Positions 1 through 7,821 of a stretch of 19,691 nt of DNA are shown piece by piece. Source of the stretch: an uncultured Actinomycetes bacterium (lineage in GTDB: Bacteria; Actinomycetota; Actinomycetes; S36-B12); contig CAJXUJ010000009.1 of assembly GCA_913061025.1 (NCBI GenBank), positions 1 through 19,691 of the forward strand, written 5' to 3'. The notes below the pieces were generated by a model. It had not been told where the DNA came from and did no database searches. It saw only the letters and a program-made list of their open reading frames with translations. The first letter of the stretch is position 1. Each line of letters begins with the position of its first letter. Made by a program: the position numbers and the translations under genes.

Positions 1-1212
1 CCTGACTACAGCCCGGAGTTCCAGGCTGAAGTCGACGCATTGAGCTGTCTCGACCCGATCAACCTGGCGGGTGGAACACCGGATAACCCGGTGGAGTGGC
101 TCGGTGCATGCGATCAGTCCGGCGCCCAGAAATACATCATGGAGCCGGCTTTCATCGAGGGCGTCAGCGTCACCGATGCGAACGCTCAATTGACCCAGCA
201 GGGCATCGGGTGGGTCGTGACCTTGGAGTTCGATTCCGAGGGAGCCGGTGCACTCGCGGATGCCTCGACCCGCCTCAGCGCGCTTCCCGAGTGCGGGACA
301 GGCGCGACTCCGTGTAACGCCTTCGCGATCGTGCTCGATGGTGTGGTGGTCTCGGCTCCGCGATTCAACGAGCCGATCATCGGCGGTCAGGCGCAGATCG
401 AGGGCGACTTCAACGCCCAGGAGGCTCGCGACCTCGCGAACGTGCTGAAGTACGGCGCGCTCCCGGTCACTCTGGAGGTTGTAGACATCACCTCGGTGTC
501 GGCAACTGTCGGTGGCGACCAACTCCGCGCCGGAATCATCGCTGGCCTCATCGGTTTGGCACTCGTGAGCGTTTACCTGCTTCTCTACTACCGAGTTCTC
601 GGCCTGGTGGCCGTGCTTTCGCTCGGTGTTGCTGGTGCACTGTTGTACCTGTTCGTGGTGATCTTCTCCAAGACCATCGGACTGACGTTGACTCTCGCGG
701 GTGTTGCCGGCGCCATCGTCGCAGTCGGTATCACCGCGGACTCGTTCATCGTGTACTTCGAACGGATGCGAGATGAGTTGCGCGACGGTCGATCGCTGCG
801 CCAAGCCTGCGACAGTGGTTGGGTTCGGGCGCGACGAACTCTGCTCGCCGCTGACTTTGTAACCCTGCTCGCCGCCGTCGTTCTTTACTTCCTGTCGATC
901 GGTAGCGTGCGTGGCTTTGCCTTCATCCTCGGCCTCACGACCGTAATTGACTTGATCATCGCGTTCTGGTTCACCCACCCCGTTGTGGTGCTCATGGGTC
1001 GCCGGAAGTTCATGCAAGGCGGCTCCAAGTGGTCCGGCCTCGACCCCGAACGACTCGGTGGGCACAGCGCCATTGAGTCCCTGGCGGGGCGCTCCCGGCG
1101 CAAGCGTCGAGATGACTACCGAAACCGTGCCAAGGACGCTGACGGAAACGGTGACGAGGCAGGGCAGTCCGAACCACAGGATGCGGACGATTCGACGGAG
1201 GTGCGGTCATGA
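1..1212 (+). CDS. secD: Protein translocase subunit SecD, C-terminal part (5' end outside window)
   Basis: SecD is the larger half of the SecDF complex, which uses the proton gradient to help pull exported proteins through SecYEG. The frame is open from base 1, so the true start lies to the left; 403 residues are visible. The first ~170 residues are the end of the large extracytoplasmic domain, including the DGVVVSAP and LKYGALPV segments typical of SecD. They are followed by about five membrane segments between roughly residues 175 and 330, with the GITADSFIVYFERMRDE stretch characteristic of RND-type SecD. The last ~70 residues are a charged cytoplasmic tail rich in R, K, D and E. Four cysteines (visible residues 16, 37, 98, 105) lie in the exported domain and one in a cytoplasmic loop. 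The stop overlaps the secF start as ATGA, implying co-translation. Identity is near certain. Confidence 0.95.
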   Translation, partial: PDYSPEFQAEVDALSCLDPINLAGGTPDNPVEWLGACDQSGAQKYIMEPAFIEGVSVTDANAQLTQQGIGWVVTLEFDSEGAGALADASTRLSALPECGTGATPCNAFAIVLDGVVVSAPRFNEPIIGGQAQIEGDFNAQEARDLANVLKYGALPVTLEVVDITSVSATVGGDQLRAGIIAGLIGLALVSVYLLLYYRVLGLVAVLSLGVAGALLYLFVVIFSKTIGLTLTLAGVAGAIVAVGITADSFIVYFERMRDELRDGRSLRQACDSGWVRARRTLLAADFVTLLAAVVLYFLSIGSVRGFAFILGLTTVIDLIIAFWFTHPVVVLMGRRKFMQGGSKWSGLDPERLGGHSAIESLAGRSRRKRRDDYRNRAKDADGNGDEAGQSEPQDADDSTEVRS

Positions 1213-2381
1213 GTGGCATCACGGGAATCGGGCAACGGCTCTACCGCGGCGAGGTCTCGTACGACTTCGTCGGCCGGTGGAAGCGGTGGTACGTCATCTC
1301 CGCGATCATCCTGCTCGTAGCCATCGGCTCGTTGGCATTTCGCGGGTTGAACCTCGGCATCGAATTCCGCGGCGGAGCGGACTTCGCCATTCCGAGTGCC
1401 ACGTGCTCGGTCGCAGAGGCTCGTGATGTGGCCGAGGCTGAAACGGGCGGACAGACCATCGTTACGGTCGCGACCTCGGGAAACATGCGAGTACAGACGA
1501 TTCCGCTCACGAGTGATGAGTCCATCGCCCTTGCGGATTCACTCGGTGCCGTATGTGGAGTGGCGGGTTCGGACATCACCGTGCAAGTAGTAGGCCCCAC
1601 CTGGGGCGCTGAAATCTCTTCGAAAGCCCTTCAGGGCTTGGGCATCTTCCTCGTCCTGGTGACGATCTTCTTGTCCATCTACTTCGAGTGGCGGATGGCA
1701 GTGGGTGCTCTCGTGGCACTCGCGCACGACCTCGTGATCACCTTGGGGATCTATGCCCTGTTCGGGCTTGAGGTGACTCCGGCGACAGCTATCGGTGTCC
1801 TCACGATCTTGGCGTACTCGCTCTACGACACCGTTGTTGTGTACGACAAAGTCAAAGAGAACACGCGGGGCATCGCGGGACAGTCCGTGATGACGTACGA
1901 CGAAGCCGCCAACCTCGCGGTGAATCAGACGGTTGTCCGATCGATCAATACGTCGATCACCTCGCTACTTCCCGTCCTGGCCATCATCATCGTCGGCGCC
2001 GGGTTGCTCGGTGCGGGAACACTTCTCGACCTTGCGGTGGCACTCGCCGTCGGAATGGCCGCCGGTACCTACTCCTCGATTTTCATCGCGACACCGGTCC
2101 TGGCACAGCTCAAGCGCCAGCAGCCTGAGATGAAGGCGTTGGCCGCCCGGGTACAAGCCCGACGCAAGCAGGCGGCCAAGACGGCGTCCTCCTCGGCGAA
2201 GATGTCCAACGACGATGCTGACGACGACGCCGAGGGTTCATCGGATTCCCAGAGCGGCGCAAAGGCCACCCAACAGACATCGCAACAGACGGCGTCGCCG
2301 GAGGAACTTCGCGAGTTGGCACGGATTCAGTCCGGTGATCGGCAGCAGCCCAAGAGGCAAAGCCGACGCAAGCGACGTTAG
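1209..2381 (+). CDS. secF: Protein translocase subunit SecF
   Basis: This is the partner of SecD in the membrane-embedded SecDF accessory complex of the Sec translocase. The 390-residue protein has a first membrane helix at about 28-46, then the GIEFRGG motif (50-56), an extracytoplasmic domain to about 135, and five further helices to about 300. The LAYSLYDTVVVYDKVKEN segment (201-218) is the SecF signature. A GGAGGTG ribosome site ends five bases before the ATG, and the start overlaps the secD stop (ATGA). The final ~85 residues are hydrophilic and low-complexity (Q, S, D, A), ending in a strongly basic RRKRR tail, so probably disordered in the cytoplasm. The exported loop has just two cysteines (66 and 116). 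The next gene is rel rather than the apt often found here. Confidence 0.96.
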   Translation: MSGITGIGQRLYRGEVSYDFVGRWKRWYVISAIILLVAIGSLAFRGLNLGIEFRGGADFAIPSATCSVAEARDVAEAETGGQTIVTVATSGNMRVQTIPLTSDESIALADSLGAVCGVAGSDITVQVVGPTWGAEISSKALQGLGIFLVLVTIFLSIYFEWRMAVGALVALAHDLVITLGIYALFGLEVTPATAIGVLTILAYSLYDTVVVYDKVKENTRGIAGQSVMTYDEAANLAVNQTVVRSINTSITSLLPVLAIIIVGAGLLGAGTLLDLAVALAVGMAAGTYSSIFIATPVLAQLKRQQPEMKALAARVQARRKQAAKTASSSAKMSNDDADDDAEGSSDSQSGAKATQQTSQQTASPEELRELARIQSGDRQQPKRQSRRKRR

Positions 2382-2393
2382 GCGCCGCCCGCG

Positions 2394-2426
2394 TACACTG
2401 ACGCTATTCGGAGTCGGGAGGTGCAG
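2394..2426 (+). promoter_or_regulatory. Candidate rel promoter -10 (TACACT) and ribosome site
   Basis: The 45-base gap between secF and rel contains TACACT at 2394-2399, matching the actinobacterial TAnnnT -10 pattern. The possible -35 (GCGACG, 2372-2377) matches TTGACA at only three positions and lies inside the secF end. GGGAGG (2416-2421) stands five bases before ATG 2427, which decides that start: the GTG at 2421 would overlap its own ribosome site. Read-through from secDF is also likely. Confidence 0.35.
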
Positions 2427-4694
2427 ATGGCCAAGAACGTGCCGGTTACCACCGAGCCCGACTCCGCCCGGCCGCCGAGTTCCGGCGACTCCGGTGGCTT
2501 CCGTAGCCGATTTGCTCGCCTCGCCGGTCCCCGCTACGCACACCCCGAACTCGAGCCCGTGCTTCGCACCCTGCGGCGCTATCACCCCAAGGGCGACGCC
2601 CGGGTTGTGGAACGGGCCTACGAGATGGCCGAGTACCTGCATCGGGATCAGCAAAGACGCTCCGGAGAGCCGTACATCACCCACCCGGTGGCCGTTACGG
2701 CAATCCTCGCCGAGTTAGGAATGCCGGCGCCCACGCTTGCGGCGGCTTTGTTGCACGACACAGTCGAGGACTGCGGTTACTCCCTCGATGCGCTCCGCGA
2801 GGACTTCGGTGATGAGATCGCGCTGTTGGTCGACGGCGTCACCAAACTCGACAAGGTCACGTACGGCGAGGCCTCCGCCGCGGAGACCGTCCGCAAGATG
2901 GTGGTGGCGATGGCGCGCGATATTCGCGTCCTGGTCATCAAACTCGCCGACCGCCTCCACAACATGCGGACCCTGCGCTGGCTGCCGGAGGAGAAGCAGC
3001 AGAAGAAGGCCAAGGAGACCTTGGAGATCTACGCCCCGCTTGCTCACCGATTGGGCATGAACGCCATCAAGTGGGAACTCGAGGATCTGTCGTTCGCCAC
3101 GATGTACCCGAAGATGTACGAAGAGATTGTTCGGCTCGTGGGGGAACGGGCGCCCTCGCGGGACAAGTACCTCGCCCAGGTCATCTCCGATATCGAGGGC
3201 CAACTCAAGGCGAGCCGCATCAAGGCCACCGTCACCGGGCGCCCCAAGCACTACTACTCCGTTTACCAAAAGATGATCGTGCGGGGCCGCGACTTCAACG
3301 ACATCTACGACCTTGTGGGTGTTCGCATCCTGGTCGACAGCGTGCGCGAATGCTACGCGGTGCTCGGCACGATCCACGCCCAGTGGAGCCCGGTGCCCGG
3401 GCGCTTCAAAGACTTCATTGCGATGCCCAAATTCAACATGTACCAATCCCTGCACACCACGGTCATCGGGCCCGACGGCAAGGTCGTAGAGGTGCAGATC
3501 CGCACGGAGGAAATGCACCGTTCGGCGGAACTGGGTGTCGCCGCGCATTGGAAATACAAGCAGTCGGATTCCAGCAAATCGGGCGTCGACGATTTCGCGT
3601 GGCTTCGTCAGCTCCTCGATTGGCAGCGCGAGACCGCCGATCCCGGTGAGTTCCTCGACTCCCTGCGCTACGACCTCGGCGCTGCCGAGGTGTACGTCTT
3701 CACACCCAAGGGTGACGTCATGGCACTGCCAGCTGGTGCCACGCCCGTGGACTTCGCGTATTCCGTCCACACCGAGGTGGGTCACCGGTGCGTGGGGGCA
3801 CGGGTGAACGGAAAGCTCGTGCCACTGGAGTCCGAACTGGCCAGTGGAGACGTCATCGAAATCTTCACGTCCAAGGCTGAGGGGGCCGGTCCGAGCCGTG
3901 ACTGGCTGAGCTTCGTTGCTTCACCGCGCGCCAAGAACAAGATCAAGGCGTGGTTCTCCAAAGAGCGGCGTGAGGAGGCGATCGAGAACGGCAAGGATCA
4001 GATCGCCAGAGCGATGCGCAAGAAGGGTCTCCCGCTGCAAAGACTGATGACCAATCAGGCGCTCGCGACGATCGCCGTCGACTTGAATCAAGTGGACGTC
4101 TCGGCTTTGTACGCGTCGGTCGGTGAGGGTCGCATCTCAGCGCAGACGATCGTTCAGCGATTGGTGGAGGCTGCCGGGGGAGTCGATGGAGCTGCTGACG
4201 ACGCCGCGGAGGCCGTCACACCGGCGTCGACCCGGCGCGCATCGGATTCGCGTGATGTAGGAGTCATCGTCAAGGGAGTCGATGACCTCTGGGTCAAACT
4301 CGCCCGTTGCTGCACTCCGGTACCGGGTGATCCGATCATGGGCTTCGTCACCCGTGGGTCGGGGGTGTCGGTGCACCGTGAGGATTGCGTGAATGTGCCG
4401 AATCTGCGTGAGAATCCCGAGCGCGAAGTCGAAGTCGAGTGGGCCCCCACGCCGTCGAGCGTGTTCCTGGTGAATATCCAGGTGGAGGCGCTGGACCGTT
4501 CTCGGTTGCTTGCCGATGTCACGCGCGCCCTGTCAGACACGCACGTGAACATCCTGAGCGCGTCTGTTGCCACCACACGCGATCGCATCGCGACGTCTCG
4601 CTTCACCTTCGAGATGGCCGATCCCAAGCACCTCGGCTCGGTTCTCAAGACGGTGAGAAGTGTCGAGGGTGTCTACGACGCCTACCGCGTGTAG
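2427..4694 (+). CDS. rel: Bifunctional (p)ppGpp synthetase/hydrolase Rel (RelA/SpoT homologue)
   Basis: Rel makes pppGpp/ppGpp from ATP and GTP or GDP when uncharged tRNA sits on the ribosome, and hydrolyses it otherwise. Starting at ATG 2427 the protein has 755 residues, normal for long RSH proteins. The hydrolase HD domain covers about 60-200 (THPV at 85-88, HD at 110-111, LADRLHNMR near 173-181). The synthetase domain covers about 240-375, with RFKD (326-329), YQSLHTTV and VEVQIRT. RFKD, rather than the EFDD of E. coli RelA, is the type found in bifunctional enzymes. A TGS domain follows (about 422-483), then a helical region, a CC...H...C zinc-finger-like segment (Cys 628, 629, His 650, Cys 654) and a C-terminal ACT domain (about 680-755). 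It lies downstream of secF and converges on the DUF349 gene, 21 bases between stops. A GTG six bases upstream is an alternative but less likely start. Confidence 0.96.
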   Translation: MAKNVPVTTEPDSARPPSSGDSGGFRSRFARLAGPRYAHPELEPVLRTLRRYHPKGDARVVERAYEMAEYLHRDQQRRSGEPYITHPVAVTAILAELGMPAPTLAAALLHDTVEDCGYSLDALREDFGDEIALLVDGVTKLDKVTYGEASAAETVRKMVVAMARDIRVLVIKLADRLHNMRTLRWLPEEKQQKKAKETLEIYAPLAHRLGMNAIKWELEDLSFATMYPKMYEEIVRLVGERAPSRDKYLAQVISDIEGQLKASRIKATVTGRPKHYYSVYQKMIVRGRDFNDIYDLVGVRILVDSVRECYAVLGTIHAQWSPVPGRFKDFIAMPKFNMYQSLHTTVIGPDGKVVEVQIRTEEMHRSAELGVAAHWKYKQSDSSKSGVDDFAWLRQLLDWQRETADPGEFLDSLRYDLGAAEVYVFTPKGDVMALPAGATPVDFAYSVHTEVGHRCVGARVNGKLVPLESELASGDVIEIFTSKAEGAGPSRDWLSFVASPRAKNKIKAWFSKERREEAIENGKDQIARAMRKKGLPLQRLMTNQALATIAVDLNQVDVSALYASVGEGRISAQTIVQRLVEAAGGVDGAADDAAEAVTPASTRRASDSRDVGVIVKGVDDLWVKLARCCTPVPGDPIMGFVTRGSGVSVHREDCVNVPNLRENPEREVEVEWAPTPSSVFLVNIQVEALDRSRLLADVTRALSDTHVNILSASVATTRDRIATSRFTFEMADPKHLGSVLKTVRSVEGVYDAYRV

Positions 4695-4715
4695 CACGGT
4701 CGCGAAGCTAGGCAG

Positions 4716-6047
4716 CTACTGAGCGATGCGTTGAGCTGCCTCGAGCAACGCGCGGGTGCTCTCGATGGAGTCCTGGAGCTTGCGAATTGCGCGCTCGTCT
4801 CCGCGGCTGCGGGCGTCTTCGAGTTCAGCTTCCTGCTTGGCGAGTGCGTCGGTGAAAGCGTTGGCCGTTGACTCCGCTCGCGCGCGCTTCTCTGGATCGT
4901 CGCGATCCCAAGCTTTCGCCTCGGCCTTGCGGAGCGCGTCCTCAACCTTGCGAAGGCGACCTTCGAGGCGGGCTCGCTCGTTGCGCGGGAGGTCACCGGC
5001 CTTGTCCCACTGGTCCTGGATCGAACGCAGTTGGCGCTTTGCGTCGGTGATGTCGCCGGATTCGTCTATCGGGAGGAGACCCTCCGCCTTCACGACGAGA
5101 GCCTCTTTGACCTCGACGTTCGGAGCGAGCTCGGCGTCCTTGGCGGCGTCTGCAGCCTTCATGTTCGAGTAGAAGGAATCCTGGGCGGCCTTAAACCGCT
5201 TCCAGAGCTTGTCCTCATCGGAGCGTGATCCTCGGGGTGCCTTCTTCCACTCCTCCATGAGCTTCTTCAGCGCCCGGGTAGTGGGACCCCAGTCGGTGGA
5301 CTCTGCGAGTGCCTCGGCTTTGGCGATGATCTCTCGCTTGGCGGCTAGGGCTTCTTTGCGTTGTGAGTCGAGTTGGGCGAAATGGGCGCGACGGCGCTTG
5401 TCGAACCCAGCCCGCGCTGCGCTTAGTCGCTTCCACAATTCCTGCTCCAGGGAGCGATCCGATCGCGGGAGCGCCTTCCACTCTTCCACGATCGCCGAGT
5501 AACGCTCCGACGTGGTCTTCCACGTGGTCGAGTCGGAAAGCGACTCGGCTTCGGTGACGAGTGCTTCGCGGGCCGCCTTCGTTTCTTCACGTAGCCGCTC
5601 GCGGTGTTCGGCCTGACGAACGGTGGCCGCCTGGAGTTCGGCCTCGGCTGCCTCGACCTTGCGGGTGAGAGCGTCGACATCTCCGACGAATGAGCGCTCG
5701 GTGAGCCCTTCACGCACACGCGCTATCACGGCACTTGCTTGATCGGGCTTGGCGCGGCCGTCGGCAAGGCGGGTGGTCACCAGATCGATCTCGACGACGA
5801 GATCGTCGTACTTACGGGCGAAGAAAGCTAGGCCCTCCTCGGGGCTGCCCGCCGCGTATTGACCGACCTTCACCTCACCGTCGGGAGCCTTCAAGTAGAC
5901 CGTGCCATCCGACTCGACCCGACCGAAGGCCATGCTGGGACTGGGGGTGGAATCGGCTTCGTTGCCGACCGCGACTGGCCTGGGCGGACCCGCAGGTCGC
6001 TTCAGGGCGGCAGGGGTCGGAATGGACGGTGCGGAGTCGCCCGTCAT
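4716..6047 (-). CDS. DUF349 domain coiled-coil protein of unknown function
   Basis: This 443-residue cytoplasmic protein is almost wholly helical and contains repeated DUF349 units. After a disordered Pro/Ala-rich N-terminus (1-35) comes a short segment beginning AFGRVESDGTVYLK (about 40-85) that usually precedes the repeats in actinobacteria. The rest is charged helix with at least three repeats recognisable by W..T...Y..I..EWK, LWKRL and DWGPTT...LMEEWKKAPR, and the final 70 residues form a coiled coil. There are no catalytic motifs, membrane segments or signal peptide. The reading frame stays open well upstream, but ATG 6047 is chosen because GGAGGTG stands just ahead and the family-like sequence starts there; the upstream extension is Arg/Gly-rich shadow coding. 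Its conserved place between rel and the cyclophilin hints at growth control or translation, but the function is unknown. Confidence 0.85.
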   Translation of the reverse strand: MTGDSAPSIPTPAALKRPAGPPRPVAVGNEADSTPSPSMAFGRVESDGTVYLKAPDGEVKVGQYAAGSPEEGLAFFARKYDDLVVEIDLVTTRLADGRAKPDQASAVIARVREGLTERSFVGDVDALTRKVEAAEAELQAATVRQAEHRERLREETKAAREALVTEAESLSDSTTWKTTSERYSAIVEEWKALPRSDRSLEQELWKRLSAARAGFDKRRRAHFAQLDSQRKEALAAKREIIAKAEALAESTDWGPTTRALKKLMEEWKKAPRGSRSDEDKLWKRFKAAQDSFYSNMKAADAAKDAELAPNVEVKEALVVKAEGLLPIDESGDITDAKRQLRSIQDQWDKAGDLPRNERARLEGRLRKVEDALRKAEAKAWDRDDPEKRARAESTANAFTDALAKQEAELEDARSRGDERAIRKLQDSIESTRALLEAAQRIAQ

Positions 6048-6052
6048 GCCTT

Positions 6053-6059
6053 CACCTCC
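6053..6059 (-). promoter_or_regulatory. Ribosome binding site deciding the DUF349 gene start
   Basis: On the minus strand this reads GGAGGTG, seven bases from its GGAGG core to ATG at 6047. It is one of the strongest ribosome sites in the window and sets the start against the 148-codon upstream extension. The 83-base gap to the cyclophilin stop shows only a 5-bp hairpin (6069-6083) without a T-run, so the two minus-strand genes may share a transcript. Confidence 0.75.
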
Positions 6060-6130
6060 AGCGGAGCCCGGGATTCGGTCCCGTTGCCGTTGCGTGCTCG
6101 TGCACAGTGTGTCATCGCGGTGCTCACGCG

Positions 6131-6964
6131 CTACTGCGCAGCCCCAACCGTTGCCGATTCGATAACAATCGGCTGCGCCGGAAGCCCATCTGCGCCACCG
6201 TCGGCCACTCCAGCTTCCGCCACCGCCTGGATCACGTCGAGACCTTCGGTGATCTGGCCGAAGATGGTGTAGCCAGAGGGCAGGGTGGTGTCCTCGTAGA
6301 CCAGGAAGAACTGTGAACCACCGGTGCCGGGACCGGCGTTGGCCATCGCCACCGTGCCCGCGGGATAGTTCGCCTCGCCCTCGGCGGGGAGGTTCTCGTC
6401 GGGAATCGAGTACCCCGGACCACCGGTGCCGTTGCCAGCCGGGTCCCCGCACTGCAGCACGAAGATTCCCGATGTGGTGAGTCGATGGCACGCGGTGGCG
6501 TCGAAGAAGCCCTCGTTGACCAGGAAGTCGAAGGAGGCGACGGTGGCCGGTGCCTCGGAAGGAAGCAGGTCGATGACGATGTCCCCACAGTTGGTGGCCA
6601 AGGTCAGGGTTTCCGCGGACGCGCCAGCGGGGTCGGGGGCGGTGTCGTAGCTGAGATCATCGGCCCGGGTGGCGATCGGTTCTGCGCAGATGTCCACCAG
6701 GGGTTCCCCGGCTTGGAACTCCTCGGCAAGTTCGGCTACCGCTTGGTCGAGATCGGCTGCCGCCGTCGTGTCAGTCGAATCACCACGATCGATCAGGGAA
6801 AAGATGGCCCAACCACCGCCGGCCACGACGAGCGCGGCGATTACCACGATGGCCACGATCCGCTGACGGGACCTCGCCTTGTTCTCACGTTCGGAGCGCC
6901 GGGCCTGCTGGCGTTCGTACTTGGCGCGAGCCAACTCGCGTTCTCTGCGATTCGAGGAGGTCAT
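6131..6964 (-). CDS. Membrane-anchored cyclophilin-type peptidyl-prolyl cis-trans isomerase
   Basis: This enzyme catalyses cis-trans isomerisation of X-Pro bonds, probably on exported proteins. The 277-residue protein starts with a highly charged cytoplasmic segment (1-35, rich in R, K, E), then one membrane helix (about 36-58), a linker, and the cyclophilin domain (about 119-277) on the outer face. Active-site residues visible by comparison with cyclophilin A are HR (160-161), FVLQCGD (168-174; Phe and Gln positions kept), the MANAGPGTGGSQFF segment (207-220) and TIFGQ. The His126 equivalent is Tyr, as in many bacterial PpiB enzymes, and a two-residue insertion follows the catalytic Arg. All four cysteines (93, 126, 159, 172) lie outside the membrane. 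It is divergent from the MBL gene and upstream of the DUF349 gene. It resembles actinobacterial PpiB, but the symbol is left open. Confidence 0.9.
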   Translation of the reverse strand: MTSSNRRERELARAKYERQQARRSERENKARSRQRIVAIVVIAALVVAGGGWAIFSLIDRGDSTDTTAAADLDQAVAELAEEFQAGEPLVDICAEPIATRADDLSYDTAPDPAGASAETLTLATNCGDIVIDLLPSEAPATVASFDFLVNEGFFDATACHRLTTSGIFVLQCGDPAGNGTGGPGYSIPDENLPAEGEANYPAGTVAMANAGPGTGGSQFFLVYEDTTLPSGYTIFGQITEGLDVIQAVAEAGVADGGADGLPAQPIVIESATVGAAQ

Positions 6965-7002
6965 GTCCGTCCCGTGGTCAAGTAGGGGCTGCTCGGCGCA
7001 CG

Positions 7003-7030
7003 AGTGTAGAGGTGAGGGTGGGTGTGTGAG
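7003..7030 (-). promoter_or_regulatory. Candidate promoter for the cyclophilin/DUF349 unit
   Basis: In the divergent region 6965-7099, the minus strand carries TACACT (7008 to 7003) as a possible -10. CTCACA (7030 to 7025, four of six to TTGACA) lies 16 bases upstream as a possible -35. The same TACACT hexamer precedes rel. Transcription would begin near 6996. This is a motif match only. Confidence 0.35.
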
Positions 7031-7036
7031 CGCGGC

Positions 7037-7042
7037 TAGGCT
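7037..7042 (+). promoter_or_regulatory. Weak candidate -10 (TAGGCT) for the MBL-hisS-aspS operon
   Basis: TAGGCT fits the TAnnnT pattern in the divergent region and would start a transcript near 7049, about 50 bases before the chosen TTG start. There is no recognisable -35. It is the only TAnnnT element I noticed in a suitable place ahead of this ten-gene run. Confidence 0.25.
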
Positions 7043-7089
7043 GTGCGGGCTGAGCGCATGTGCCCATCGTCGTTAGCAGAACCGTCCGC

Positions 7090-7097
7090 AGGAGGAG
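7090..7097 (+). promoter_or_regulatory. Strong ribosome site AGGAGGAG before a TTG start
   Basis: AGGAGGAG lies just ahead of TTG at 7100, leaving four bases after AGGAGG. It supports a TTG start for the MBL gene over in-frame GTG 7043 and ATG 7058, neither of which has a comparable site. Confidence 0.65.
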
Positions 7098-7099
7098 CC

Positions 7100-7819
7100 T
7101 TGTTCATCACCGGCTTTCCTGCTGGGTCGTGGGGAACCAACTGCTATGTCCTCGCGACGGCGCCGGGTGAGCCCTGCGTGATCGTCGATCCGGGCCAGGA
7201 TTCCATCGACCGGGTGCACGAGATCGTGCACGAGAACCGCCTGAAGCCGGCCGCGGTACTCCTGACCCACGGCCACATGGATCACGTCTGGAGTGTTGCT
7301 CCGCTGACCACGGAGTTCGAGGTTCCGGCCCTGATCCACGCGGACGATCGGTATCGGCTCGCTGATCCGGCGGGCAGCAGCATGGCAGCGGCCCGCGAGC
7401 AGTTGCTCGCGATGACCAAGAACAGTCTCGAACTGACCGAGCCCGAGAATGTCCAACTGCTGCCTCACGGTGCACAGAGTTCGGTGGAACTCGTCGGGAT
7501 AACGTTCGGCGTCCGGCACGCGCCGGGGCACACCGAGGGCTCGGTCGTCTTCGATGTTCCTCGCGGCGAGGATCCCGACGTTCTGCTCTCCGGCGATGTT
7601 CTGTTCCAGGGCTCGATTGGTCGCACCGACCTGCCCGGTGGAAGTTCGTCTCGAATGGATACGAGCCTTCGCGAAGTGATTTGGCCGATGAACGACGACG
7701 TCATCGTCCTTCCCGGTCATGGTTCGCAGACCACCATCGGCCAAGAGCGCGCGACCAACCCATTCCTGCAGGCGGCCGCCTCCGGCGGCGACCTCGAACC
7801 TCCCGCACGGGGGTGGTGA
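7100..7819 (+). CDS. MBL-fold metallo-hydrolase, glyoxalase II-like
   Basis: This is a metallo-beta-lactamase-fold hydrolase of the small glyoxalase II-like group; the physiological substrate, probably a thioester, is not known. Started at TTG 7100 it has 239 residues and opens MFITGFPAG...NCYV, closely resembling the start of actinobacterial homologues next to hisS. Metal ligands are visible: THGHMDHV (HxHxDH, about 56-63), GHTEGSV, LSGDVLF and the late LPGHG. The SSRMDTSL segment just before the last motif is also usual. Starts at GTG 7043 or ATG 7058 would add 19 or 14 residues of unconvincing sequence. It is the first gene of the plus-strand run and ends within a few bases of the hisS start, a pairing conserved in actinobacteria. 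A tRNA-related role is only suggested by that position. Confidence 0.88.
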   Translation: MFITGFPAGSWGTNCYVLATAPGEPCVIVDPGQDSIDRVHEIVHENRLKPAAVLLTHGHMDHVWSVAPLTTEFEVPALIHADDRYRLADPAGSSMAAAREQLLAMTKNSLELTEPENVQLLPHGAQSSVELVGITFGVRHAPGHTEGSVVFDVPRGEDPDVLLSGDVLFQGSIGRTDLPGGSSSRMDTSLREVIWPMNDDVIVLPGHGSQTTIGQERATNPFLQAAASGGDLEPPARGW

Positions 7820-7821
7820 GG

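Noticed and set aside
2715..3785. 356-codon open frame antisense to rel
   Set aside because: It lies wholly inside rel on the other strand, has no family-like motif, and reflects GC-rich codon bias.
6069..6083. Hairpin CGGGA-TTCGG-TCCCG between cyclophilin and DUF349 genes
   Set aside because: The stem is only 5 bp and no T-run follows on either strand, so a terminator is not supported.
6048..6491. 148-codon N-terminal extension of the DUF349 gene
   Set aside because: The extension is Arg/Gly-rich antisense shadow of the cyclophilin gene, and a strong ribosome site marks ATG 6047.
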